Shown: positions 16,998-25,212 of the stretch, piece by piece
How the letters are laid out: each line of letters begins with the position of its first letter
How positions within the stretch are numbered: position 1 is the first letter of the stretch
Source of the DNA: Methylobacterium sp. J-067
GTDB taxonomy: Bacteria > Pseudomonadota > Alphaproteobacteria > Rhizobiales > Beijerinckiaceae
Direction: 5' to 3'
DNA length: 64,000 nt
NCBI RefSeq assembly: GCF_022829465.1
Contig: NZ_JAKSXZ010000050.1
Location: forward strand, 40,609-104,608
Notes under the pieces: generated by a model
The model's database searches: none
The model's input: only the letters and a program-made list of their open reading frames with translations
Told to the model about the DNA's origin: nothing
Made by a program: the position numbers and the translations under genes

Positions 16998-18362
16998 TCA
17001 GGCCCGGGCGGTGCCGACATCGCGCGGGAGGACCGGCTCCGCATCCACCGCGCGCCCGTCGCCGCGGATCTCGAGGCGGTTCAGCGGCCCGACGATGACG
17101 AGGTAGGAGAGGGCGCCGATCAGCGCGACCACGCCGATGTAGACGAGGGCGAGGTCGAAGGAGCCCATTTCCTTGACGATGATGCCGATGGCGAGCGGCG
17201 TGACGATGCTGGCGAGGTTGCCGCACAGATTGAAGATGCCGCCGCTGACGCCCATGATCTGCTTGGGCGAGACGTCGCCGACGATGCACCAGCCGAGGTT
17301 GCCGATGCCCTTGGCGAAGAAGGCGACGCTCATCACCACGATCACGAACACGTCGGATTGGACGTAGTTGGCAAGGATGATCGTCGAGGAGAACAGGAGC
17401 CCGACGATGATCGGGAGCTTGCGCGCCGTCGTGAGACTGAAGCCGCGCCGGAGCATCCAATCCGACCACAGGCCACCCGCCAGGCCGCCGAGGAAGCCGC
17501 AGATCGCCGGGATCGCCGCCACGAGGCCGACCTTGAGGATCGACATGCCCCGCGCTTCGAGCAGGTAGGTCGGGAACCACGTTAGGAAGAACCACGTGAT
17601 CGTGGTGAGGCAGAACTGGCCGATATAGATTCCGACCATCATGCGGTTGCTGATCAGCGCCTTCACTTCGGACCAACGGATCCGGTCGCGCTTGTCCCCC
17701 ATGTTCGGCAGACCGCCGCCGGCCTCGATGTAGTCGAGCTCGCCCTGGTTGACGCCCCGGTGGTGGCGCGGCTCGTGGACGTAGAGCAGCCACACGATGC
17801 CGAGGACGATGCCGACGCCGCCGGCCCAGTAGAAGATCGCCTGCCAGCTATGGGCGTGCAGGATCCACGTCATGATCGGCGTGAAGACGGCGAGCGCGAA
17901 ATATTGCGCGGACTGGAAGATCGAGGTGGCGAAGGCCCGTTCCTTGGTCGGGAACCACATCACCGTCAGGCGGCTGTTGGCCGGGAAGGCGGGCGCTTCG
18001 GCGATGCCCATCAGGAAGCGCAGGGCGAACAGCGCGAGGAAGGTGAACGAGACGGCGTGGACGAGGCCCTGCATCATCGTGAGGGCCGACCACAGGATCA
18101 GGCCGATGCCGTAGACGAGGCGGGTGCCGTGTTTGTCGAGCACCCAGCCGCCGGGGATCTGCATCGCCGTGTAGGCCCAGCCGAAGGCCGAGAAGGCGAG
18201 ACCCATCGTGATCGCATCGAAACCGAATTCGGCGCGCATCGCCGGGGCCGCGACGGAGAGGGTGGCGCGGTCGACGTAATTGAATGTCGTTGCCAGGAAG
18301 ATCAGCGCCAGGATCACGTACCTGACATTGGTCTTCTTCAGGGCGTGCCCTGGTTGAGCCAT
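16998..18362 (-). CDS. MFS sugar-acid transporter (GudP/GarP, anion:cation symporter family)
   Basis: A 454-residue inner-membrane permease with twelve predicted helices. The ATFNYVDRATLSVAAPAM motif in helix 1, the GWAYTAMQIPGGWVLDKHG loop and the central cytoplasmic loop are diagnostic of the ACS family that carries galactarate, glucarate and D-galactonate. It opens the operon with the dehydratase. The ATG at 18362 has GGAGGA upstream; an extra 15 residues in frame upstream lack support. The operator candidate lies 115 bp upstream. Confidence 0.9.
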   Translation of the reverse strand: MAQPGHALKKTNVRYVILALIFLATTFNYVDRATLSVAAPAMRAEFGFDAITMGLAFSAFGWAYTAMQIPGGWVLDKHGTRLVYGIGLILWSALTMMQGLVHAVSFTFLALFALRFLMGIAEAPAFPANSRLTVMWFPTKERAFATSIFQSAQYFALAVFTPIMTWILHAHSWQAIFYWAGGVGIVLGIVWLLYVHEPRHHRGVNQGELDYIEAGGGLPNMGDKRDRIRWSEVKALISNRMMVGIYIGQFCLTTITWFFLTWFPTYLLEARGMSILKVGLVAAIPAICGFLGGLAGGLWSDWMLRRGFSLTTARKLPIIVGLLFSSTIILANYVQSDVFVIVVMSVAFFAKGIGNLGWCIVGDVSPKQIMGVSGGIFNLCGNLASIVTPLAIGIIVKEMGSFDLALVYIGVVALIGALSYLVIVGPLNRLEIRGDGRAVDAEPVLPRDVGTARA

Positions 18363-18476
18363 GGCGGTCCTCCGATGTCGAGGCCCGTCTCGTCGCTCAC
18401 GGAGCAACGGCAGCCTTCGTTCAACGGAATGGGTGGCAAAGGACTGTTTTCGTGTCCAACGTCATTTTTGGATCGA

Positions 18477-18499
18477 TTGTTGCGCAATCGGCATCAATG
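18477..18499. promoter_or_regulatory. Operator candidate of the sugar-acid regulon, copy 3 (MFS/dehydratase promoter)
   Basis: ATTGTTGC, seven bases, GCATCAAT, 115 bp upstream of the MFS transporter ATG. The arms are identical to copy 2 and only the central seven bases differ, which is what conserved protein contacts at two half-sites would produce. The rest of the stretch up to the fumC stop codon holds no supportable gene. Confidence 0.65.
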
Positions 18500-18661
18500 C
18501 GAGGAGACACCTTGGATTTCATGGATCTGAGCGGCTGGCGACCGACGGGACTGCATGATCGTGATCCAAAAGTCGTTCGTCCGTTTCGGACGCGAAGCGG
18601 CCAACGGACCGTGGCCGGGAGACATCATCGAAGATGTTCGGAATGACTGAGACCTGAACTC

Positions 18662-20077
18662 TCAGTATTCCTGGGAAGGGGCGGATGAGGTCATCGCGGC
18701 CGGGTCTACGATGCGGTCATACTCGTCCGCGGTCATGTCGCCCAGGGCGACCGCCGCAGCGCGTGGAGTCAGCCCCTCGGCCATGGCCTTGCGGGTGATG
18801 GCCGCGACGCGGTCGTAGCCGAGCGTGGGATTGAGCGCCGTCGCGAGCAGCAGCGCGTTCGCGACGTTCTCGGCGAGCCGGGCCCGGTCGACGTCGAGGT
18901 CCCGCACCAACTTCTCGGCGAAGACGTGCGCGGCGTCCGCCAGAAGCCGAATCGACTGCAGCAGGTTGTGGATCAGGACAGGCTTGGCAACGTTCAACTC
19001 GAACGTCCCGGACGCACCGGCCGCCGTGATCGTCGCATGGTTGCCGACGACCTGAAAGGCGGCCTGGATCAGGGCCTCGGCGATGGTCGGGTTGCGCTTG
19101 CCGGGCATGATCGAGGACGACAGTCCGTCGTCGGGGATCACGAGTTCGCCGAGGCCGCAGCGCGGCCCCGAGCCGAGCAGGCGGATGTCGTTGGCGATCT
19201 TGATGAGGGACACCGCCAGCACGTTGAGCGAGCCCGAAACCTCGACGAGAGCGTCGTGGGCGCCCATCCCCTCGAACTTGCTCGGATTGGGCGTGACCGG
19301 CAGCCCGGTGAGGTCCGCGACCTCCTCGCAGAAGGCCGCGTCGAACCCGGCCGGGGCGTTGAGGCCCGACCCCACGGCGGTACCGCCCTGGGCGAGTCGA
19401 TGGAGCCGCGGTGCCGTGGCCTCGATCCGCTCGATCCCATGGCCGACCTGACGCGCGAAGGCGTCGAAGGTCTGTCCCATCGTCATGGGCACGGCGTCCA
19501 TGAGATGCGTCCGGCCGATCTTCACGACGTCCTTGAACCCGTCTGCCTTGGCGGCGAGGGTGTCACGCAGCCGCCCCAGCGCCGGCAGCAGCCGGTCGCG
19601 CAGTTCCAGCCCGGCACTCAGGTGCATCACGGTCGGGAAGCTGTCGTTCGAGGATTGCGACCGGTTGACGTGGTCGTTGGGGTGGACCGGCCGGCGCGTG
19701 CCCAAAGGCTGCCCCAGGATCTCGTTGGCCCGGTTGGCGATGACCTCGTTCGCGTTCATGTTGGTCTGGGTGCCCGAGCCGGTCTGCCAGACCGGCAGCG
19801 GGAAATGCCCGTCGAAGCGCCCCTCCCAGACCTCCCGGGCCGCCGCCTCGATGGCCCTGGCGAGGGGCTCGTCGAGGGTCCCGAGACGGCGGTTGGCGCG
19901 GGCCGCCGCCAGCTTCTGGAGGCCGAAGGCGCGCACGAGGCAGGTCGGGAAGCGTTCCTCGCCGATCTGGAAGATACCGAGGGCGCGCTGCGTCTGGGCC
20001 CCCCAGTAGCGGTCGGCCGGGATCTCGACGGGACCGAAGGCGTCGTGTTCGGTTCGAACGTTCGCAGGCTCGCTCAT
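18662..20077 (-). CDS. fumC: Class II fumarate hydratase
   Basis: A 471-residue cytoplasmic fumarase converting fumarate to L-malate. The superfamily signature SSSIMPGKRNP is present, as are the TGSGTQTNMNANEVIANRA and HPNDHVNRSQSSND substrate-site regions. The ATG at 20077 is preceded by GAGGA and gives the usual FumC length. A start at 20149 would overlap dctA and add residues without homology. It is last in a run of three minus-strand genes behind the lyase and dctA, which suggests that fumarate from the lyase or from uptake is fed to the TCA cycle. Confidence 0.94.
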   Translation of the reverse strand: MSEPANVRTEHDAFGPVEIPADRYWGAQTQRALGIFQIGEERFPTCLVRAFGLQKLAAARANRRLGTLDEPLARAIEAAAREVWEGRFDGHFPLPVWQTGSGTQTNMNANEVIANRANEILGQPLGTRRPVHPNDHVNRSQSSNDSFPTVMHLSAGLELRDRLLPALGRLRDTLAAKADGFKDVVKIGRTHLMDAVPMTMGQTFDAFARQVGHGIERIEATAPRLHRLAQGGTAVGSGLNAPAGFDAAFCEEVADLTGLPVTPNPSKFEGMGAHDALVEVSGSLNVLAVSLIKIANDIRLLGSGPRCGLGELVIPDDGLSSSIMPGKRNPTIAEALIQAAFQVVGNHATITAAGASGTFELNVAKPVLIHNLLQSIRLLADAAHVFAEKLVRDLDVDRARLAENVANALLLATALNPTLGYDRVAAITRKAMAEGLTPRAAAVALGDMTADEYDRIVDPAAMTSSAPSQEY

Positions 20078-20145
20078 CGGCGTTGTCCTCGTCTGGATCC
20101 GGGAATCCCTAACGCAAGCGCCCCGCATCGGGGTGATGGGGCGGG

Positions 20146-21486
20146 TCACGCCGCCGCTGCGCGCTCCGCACGCAGGCGGGCCATCGCGTCATGGGCCATG
20201 CTGGCGTCGAACTCCCCGGCGAGCTTGGCGGTGACAACGGTGGCCACGCTATTGCCGATGACGTTCGTCGTGGCGATGGCGATGGACATGAAGCGGTAGA
20301 CGCCGAACAGGATCGGCAGGCCCTCCAGCGGCAGCACGCCAGTCGCCGCCACCGTTGCGGCGAAGACCACGAAGCTGCCGCCCGACACCGTCGCCGCGCC
20401 CTTCGAGGTCAGCAGCATGATCGCCAGGATGCCGAGCTGCTGACCGAGGTCGAGGGGCACATGGTAGGCGTTGGCCAGGAAGATCACGCCCATCGACATG
20501 TAGATCGAGGTGCCGTCGAGGTTGAACGCGTAGCCGGTGGGCAGGACGAGTCCGACCGACTGGCGCGAGCAGCCGTAGGTCGGCAGCTTCTCGAGGAGGC
20601 GGGGCAGCACGCTTTCCGAGGAAGCGGTGCCGAGCACGATGTAGATCTCCTCGCGGATGAAGTTCAGGAACTGGAACAGGTTGATCTTGAAGATAGCCGA
20701 GATCGTCCCGAGGACCACGACGATGAAGACAGCGACCACCGCGTAGAAGCTCAGGATCAGGTAGAGCAGCGACAGGAGCACGTTGGTGCCGCTCGATCCG
20801 ACCGCGAAGGCCACGGCCCCGAACGTCCCGATGGGCGCCGTCAGCATGATGAGGTGGATGAACTCGAAGAAGGCGTCCGAAATCTTGTTCAGGCCCGCCT
20901 CGATGGGCGCGCGCTTCTCGACCGGGAGGTGGAGCAGCGCCGCCCCGAAGATCAGGGCGATGACCAGCACCTGCAGGAGTTCGCCTTTGGCGAAGGCGCC
21001 GATGAAGTTGTCGGGGAAGACGTTGAGGATGAAGTCGAGCGTCGAGTGCGGGGCGGCGGCGCCGGTGGGCGCCTTGCCCTGGGCGAGGTTGGCGCGGGTC
21101 GCGTCCGCCATGCCCTGGCCGACCCCGAGCAGGTTGCCCGCGAGGAGGCCGACGCCGAGCGCGAGGGTCGAGACGATCTCGAAGTAGAGCATCGCGATCA
21201 GGCCGACCTTGCCCACCCGCTTGAAGTCACCCGCCGACGTCACGCCGACGACGACGCACAGGAAGACCAGCGGGGCGACGGCGGTCTTGATCAGCCGCAG
21301 GAAGATGTCGCCGAGGATCTTGAGCGGGACGGCGACCTCGGGAACGAGGAAGCCGGTGGCGGCGCCGAGCAGCATCGCGACGACGATCTGGAAGCCGAGA
21401 TTGGTCCAGAGCGACTTTTTCTTCTTCATGGGGACCAAGGGCGTCGAACTGGGGACGACGTGCGGGTCGGTGCTGGCGGTGGGCAT
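20146..21486 (-). CDS. dctA: C4-dicarboxylate/proton symporter, DAACS family
   Basis: A 446-residue inner-membrane transporter for succinate, fumarate and malate. Eight helices and two re-entrant loops fit the family. Visible are the serine-rich loop (LGTASSESVLPRLLEKLP) and the GYAFNLDGTSIYMSMGVIFLANA segment with the substrate-binding Asp. The C-terminal NVIGNSVATVVTAK stretch carries the conserved Asn residues. The ATG at 21486 has GGAGGA before it. It is flanked by fumC and the lyase on the same strand. Confidence 0.93.
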   Translation of the reverse strand: MPTASTDPHVVPSSTPLVPMKKKKSLWTNLGFQIVVAMLLGAATGFLVPEVAVPLKILGDIFLRLIKTAVAPLVFLCVVVGVTSAGDFKRVGKVGLIAMLYFEIVSTLALGVGLLAGNLLGVGQGMADATRANLAQGKAPTGAAAPHSTLDFILNVFPDNFIGAFAKGELLQVLVIALIFGAALLHLPVEKRAPIEAGLNKISDAFFEFIHLIMLTAPIGTFGAVAFAVGSSGTNVLLSLLYLILSFYAVVAVFIVVVLGTISAIFKINLFQFLNFIREEIYIVLGTASSESVLPRLLEKLPTYGCSRQSVGLVLPTGYAFNLDGTSIYMSMGVIFLANAYHVPLDLGQQLGILAIMLLTSKGAATVSGGSFVVFAATVAATGVLPLEGLPILFGVYRFMSIAIATTNVIGNSVATVVTAKLAGEFDASMAHDAMARLRAERAAAA

Positions 21487-21604
21487 GGCTTCCTCCGGGC
21501 AGGTTCGGGCGGCTGCGCACTCTCGTTGTCGTCAGGCGGGCGGTCCCGACGGTTCGGTGCGGTCAGCGGGTGGGGCAGGATCTCGGTGGGGAAACGGACG
21601 TGGC

Positions 21605-22978
21605 TCAAGCGCCGCGGGGGACTGAGGCCAGGACGCGGTCGACCATTGCGGGGGCGGCCCCCAGGTAGTGGGCCGGGTCGGTCAGGCGTTCGATGGCGGC
21701 GCGGTCGAAATGCGCCGTGACCTCGGGCACCTGCGCCAGCGCCTCGGCCAGGGTGCCGCCCTTCTCGTTGACGACGCGGCAGGCGGCGTAGACGAGGTCG
21801 TGGGCCTGCTGGCGGCCGGTATGGGGGGCGAGCGCCATCATCACAGCCTCGGCGACGATCAGGCCACGGCTGATCCCGAGATTGTCGCGCATGCGCGCCT
21901 CGTCGACGATCAGGCCGCCGAGAGCGAACTTCGCTTGGTGCAGGGCGCCGGCGGTGAGCACGAAGCTCTCCGGCAGGGCCATCCACTCGGCGTGCCAGGG
22001 GCCGGTGGCCCGCTCGAAGTCCTGGACCATCGCGTCGAGCATCAGCCCGGCATGCTGGCGGACGCCCTTGGAGGCGGCGAGCATGAGCTCCGAGGAGATC
22101 GGGTTGCGCTTCTGCGGCATGGTCGAGGAGGCGCCTCGCCCGGTGACGAAGGGCTCATAGACCTCCGCGAACTCGGTCGAGGCCATGATCATGATGTCGA
22201 GCGCGATCTTGCCGAGCGAGCCGGTGATCAGCGCCAGCAGGTTGAGCGTCTCCGCGAACCCGTCGCGGGCCACGTGCCAGGTCGAGGCGGGCTGGCCGAG
22301 ACCCAACTCCCGGCAGAACGCCTCCTGCACCGCCAGACCGTCCCCGCCGAGCGAGGCCAGCGTGCCCGCCGCACCGGCGAACTCACCGACCAGCACGCGA
22401 GGCTTCAGCTGCTCCAGGCGCTCGGCGTGGCGGTCGAACATGGCGAGCCAGATCGCGGTCTTGTAGCCGAAGGTGACGGGCAGGGCCTGCTGGAGGTGGG
22501 TGCGCCCGGCCATCGGCGTGTCGCGGTAGCGCCGCGACAGGTCCGCCAGGATCGTGCGGAGTTCGGCGATGTCGGCCTCCACGATCTCCAGCCCGGCCCG
22601 GATCTGGAGGGCGTTGGCCGTGTCCATGATGTCCTGGGTGGTGGCGCCCCAGTGGACGTAGCGGCCGGCCTCGCCGCATTGGTGCACGAGCTGATGCACG
22701 AGCGGGAGGATCGGGTAGCCGACGTTGTCCGTCTCCCGGCGCAGCAGATCGAAGTCGAGGGCGTCGAAGTCACATTGCGCGGCGATGACCTCGGCGGCCT
22801 CGGCCGGGATGACGCCGCAGGCCGCCTCGGCTTTCGCCAGGGCGATCTCGGCCTCGATGTAGCGCTGGATCAGAGCGTGGTCGGAGAACACCGCCCGCAT
22901 GGCGGGCGTGCCGAAGGCGTCGCGGAACAAGAGGGAATCGAGGGCGGTGGTGGCGGTTGGGGGGAGCTGGCGGCCCAC
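21605..22978 (-). CDS. Fumarase/aspartase-superfamily lyase (adenylosuccinate lyase / PcaB-like), substrate unknown
   Basis: A 457-residue lyase. The superfamily signature appears as GASSTMPQKRNP, the HWGATTQDIMDTA loop carries the acid/base His region, and AGRTHLQQALPVTFG is the second conserved block. Members cleave C-N or C-O bonds and usually release fumarate; PcaB is the exception, making a lactone. No other pca genes are present, whereas dctA and fumC are, so a fumarate-releasing reaction is more likely. The GTG at 22978 with AGGAGG five bases before it is chosen. Upstream ATG codons in frame would run through the operator region. Control by the divergent GntR regulator is likely. Confidence 0.82.
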   Translation of the reverse strand: MGRQLPPTATTALDSLLFRDAFGTPAMRAVFSDHALIQRYIEAEIALAKAEAACGVIPAEAAEVIAAQCDFDALDFDLLRRETDNVGYPILPLVHQLVHQCGEAGRYVHWGATTQDIMDTANALQIRAGLEIVEADIAELRTILADLSRRYRDTPMAGRTHLQQALPVTFGYKTAIWLAMFDRHAERLEQLKPRVLVGEFAGAAGTLASLGGDGLAVQEAFCRELGLGQPASTWHVARDGFAETLNLLALITGSLGKIALDIMIMASTEFAEVYEPFVTGRGASSTMPQKRNPISSELMLAASKGVRQHAGLMLDAMVQDFERATGPWHAEWMALPESFVLTAGALHQAKFALGGLIVDEARMRDNLGISRGLIVAEAVMMALAPHTGRQQAHDLVYAACRVVNEKGGTLAEALAQVPEVTAHFDRAAIERLTDPAHYLGAAPAMVDRVLASVPRGA

Positions 22979-23011
22979 GGTTTCCTCCTGGCGAACGCGC
23001 CCGTATCTTTT

Positions 23012-23023
23012 ATGTTCGGACAT
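23012..23023. promoter_or_regulatory. GntR-type operator candidate, distal copy
   Basis: ATGTTCGGACAT, palindromic at 10 of 12 bases, 34 bp upstream of the lyase GTG. It is 27 bp (start to start) from a perfect copy at 23039-23050. Its position between the lyase and the divergent GntR/UTRA gene makes that protein the likely binder. Confidence 0.6.
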
Positions 23024-23038
23024 TAATAACGGTATGTC

Positions 23039-23050
23039 ATGTCCGGACAT
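23039..23050. promoter_or_regulatory. GntR-type operator candidate, perfect palindrome
   Basis: ATGTCCGGACAT reads identically on both strands and shares its outer and central bases with the copy at 23012. It lies about 50 bp before the GntR start, so it probably mediates autoregulation as well as control of the lyase operon. Confidence 0.65.
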
Positions 23051-23100
23051 TATGTCAATCGGCATGGCGTAAGCGGAGGACCGGCGGATGGAACGGTGCG

Positions 23101-23862
23101 ATGGGTGAGACGCTCTGGGCGCAGGTGGCGCAGGACCTGACGGCGGGGATCAGCTCGGGGCGTTTCCCGGTCGGTTCGTTGCTGCCGACGGAGCTCGATC
23201 TCTGCGCGCATTACGGGACGAGCCGGCACACGGTGCGCACCGCCATTCGGCAGTTGCAGGAGCAGGGGCTGGTCTCGCGCAACAAGAAGGCTGGGACGCG
23301 GGTCGAGGCCACCGCCCCGACCAGCGGATACCGGCAGGCGCTGGCCTCCCTGGAGGACCTCGTCCAGTTCGGCGAGGCCCATGTCCGCGAGGTCCAGGCG
23401 ACCGGCCCGGTGACGGCCGATGCCGGCCTCGCGGCGGAACTCGGGTGCGCGCCGGGAACGCGATGGTTCCGGATCTCCAGCCTGCGCCTGGACGGCAGGC
23501 CGGGCAGCGCCCCGGTCGGCTGGACGGACGTGTACGTCGACCCGGCCTATGCCGATCTCGGCGAGATCGTCCGCGCGGCACCGCACCTTCTGGTCATCAC
23601 CCTGATCGAACAACGGCACGGCCGAAGCTGCGCCGAGATCCGGCAGGACGTGGATGCCGTCGCCCTACCCCCCGCGCAGGCCGCGACGCTCGGCGCCCAG
23701 TCCGGGAGCCCCGCGCTCCGGATCGTCCGGCACTACCTGGACCAAGCGGGCAAGGTCATGGAGATCTCATCGACCCTCCACCCAGCGGGCCGGTTTTCCG
23801 TCTCGCAGCGCATGCGCCGGATGATCGACGCGAACGATGTAGCGCGATCCGAGGCGCGGTAG
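23101..23862 (+). CDS. GntR-family transcriptional regulator, HutC/UTRA type
   Basis: A 253-residue regulator. Residues ~5-75 form the winged helix-turn-helix (PTELDLCAHYGTSRHTVRTAIRQL, followed by a wing ending GTRV). Residues ~90-245 are a UTRA ligand domain with the YLDQAGKVMEISSTLHPAGRFS ending. It is divergent from the lyase and two palindromes lie between them. The effector is probably the substrate of the lyase or a metabolite of it. The ATG at 23101 gives the canonical N-terminus, but its distance (about 20 bases) from GGAGG is longer than usual. Upstream ATGs are out of frame. Confidence 0.88.
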   Translation: MGETLWAQVAQDLTAGISSGRFPVGSLLPTELDLCAHYGTSRHTVRTAIRQLQEQGLVSRNKKAGTRVEATAPTSGYRQALASLEDLVQFGEAHVREVQATGPVTADAGLAAELGCAPGTRWFRISSLRLDGRPGSAPVGWTDVYVDPAYADLGEIVRAAPHLLVITLIEQRHGRSCAEIRQDVDAVALPPAQAATLGAQSGSPALRIVRHYLDQAGKVMEISSTLHPAGRFSVSQRMRRMIDANDVARSEAR

Positions 23863-24060
23863 CTTCGCAAGCGGAGACATCGGCTCTTCAAGCGAACGGA
23901 CTTTCCTGATGAGGCCTTGCTAGGGCGATGAGAGTTGCCTCGCAGTTGTACAAACGTGACCGCCGCGACGTCCGCTTCGGAGCAACGGTGAGTGATGGCT
24001 GCGTGACCGAGATGGGCGCATCGCGGAACGTCCGGTTCACGTCTCCGGTCAGGTCGCTCC

Positions 24061-25212
24061 TCACACCCCTCCGTCATCGCTCGCCGCGGCGGCGAGGAAG
24101 GCGCCCGTCCCCGCCGGGATCGACGCGGAGCGGGCGACCATGCGGGCCGTCCGCGGTGCGATTTCGAAATGCAGGCGATGGGCGACGCCGAGGCATTCGG
24201 GGGAGACCGGGCCGCCGGCGGCCGCCTGCAGCAGCGCCTTCAGGAGCGACCACGGGTGGCCGAGCCCCCGCAGGATCATCGTGAGGGCATGAGGCGTCGG
24301 CGCGGCGTGGCAGGCGATCAGCACGCCGACCGGTACATCCACATCCCGCGCCAGGGTCGCCAGCACGTCTTCGAGGCGTCGGCGCGCGAGCCACTCCGCG
24401 AGCGTCGAGGAGCGGGTGGGTTTCGGCCCCGGCGCCTTGGCCGCGACGGCCGCCGAGGCGGCGTGGCGGTCGAGATGCGCGGCGCACACCAGCGTGCGGA
24501 AGGTCCGCGCGACATGGTCCAGGAGCGTGTCGGCTTCCCCGCCGCTGAACTCCCCCTCCTCGGTCAGGGCCTGCGCCGCCGCCTGCCGCGCGAGGGCCGC
24601 CAGGGTGGCGCGGCCGCTTTCGGACAGGTCGGCCCGGTTCGCCAGCGCGAGCAGCAGCGGAAGCGAACGGGCGGCCTCCGGGAGGAGGCTGTCCAACGCG
24701 TCCGCGGCCAAGACCGCCCCCGGATTGGTGAGCAGCCCCGTGACGACACGCGGCTCCCCGCCCTGGAGGAGGAGTCCTGCCACGACCGGCCCGAGGCTGC
24801 GCCGCCGCGCGACGGCCGCCTGTTGCTCCGGCCCGATGCCGTGGAGGATGTCGAGCAGCCAGTCGTCGTCGAAGCTGGGACATTGCGCCAGGAGCGGCAC
24901 CGAGACGGCGGGGGAGGGGTCGCGGGCCAAGCGGGTGGCCGTGATCCGGGGCGCCCGCCGGAGCGGCGTCAGGCATTGGGCGAAGGTCGCGCGGGCCTCC
25001 TCGTCGACCTGTTCGAGCAGGCTCGCCAGGAGGTGATCGAAGCTCGGCTTGTCCGTGGCCGGCAGCCGCGACCAATGCCGCGTGAGGGCCGCCGCCGACC
25101 GCAGCACCAGCTCGGATTGGCGGGCGCGGTCCTTGCCGAGGATCGCGGTTTCGATGTCGCGCACCAGCAGGTCGAGACGCGGCAGCGGCATGCGGCCGGG
25201 AGAGGCGTTCAT
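24061..25212 (-). CDS. DUF2336 domain protein
   Basis: A 383-residue, probably all-helical, cytoplasmic protein. The HEAT-like pattern in which RLARDPSPAVSVPLLAQCPSF is followed by DDDWLLDILHGIGPEQQAAVARRRSLG matches DUF2336, a domain common in Methylobacterium and other Rhizobiales. Its function is not known. The gene overlaps the stop of the upstream double-receiver gene by four bases (ATGA), so the two are translationally coupled and may act together. Its own stop is followed by a gene-free gap of 198 bp. Confidence 0.8.
   Translation of the reverse strand: MNASPGRMPLPRLDLLVRDIETAILGKDRARQSELVLRSAAALTRHWSRLPATDKPSFDHLLASLLEQVDEEARATFAQCLTPLRRAPRITATRLARDPSPAVSVPLLAQCPSFDDDWLLDILHGIGPEQQAAVARRRSLGPVVAGLLLQGGEPRVVTGLLTNPGAVLAADALDSLLPEAARSLPLLLALANRADLSESGRATLAALARQAAAQALTEEGEFSGGEADTLLDHVARTFRTLVCAAHLDRHAASAAVAAKAPGPKPTRSSTLAEWLARRRLEDVLATLARDVDVPVGVLIACHAAPTPHALTMILRGLGHPWSLLKALLQAAAGGPVSPECLGVAHRLHFEIAPRTARMVARSASIPAGTGAFLAAAASDDGGV

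Noticed and set aside
16966..17793. Extension of the dehydratase frame upstream to 17793
   Set aside because: It would run through the MFS transporter gene in another frame. The upstream residues have no homology and a proper ribosome site precedes the ATG at 16965.
18500..18661. A short frame with an ATG near 18521
   Set aside because: No ribosome site or recognisable sequence; it lies between the MFS operator and the fumC stop and is read as intergenic DNA.
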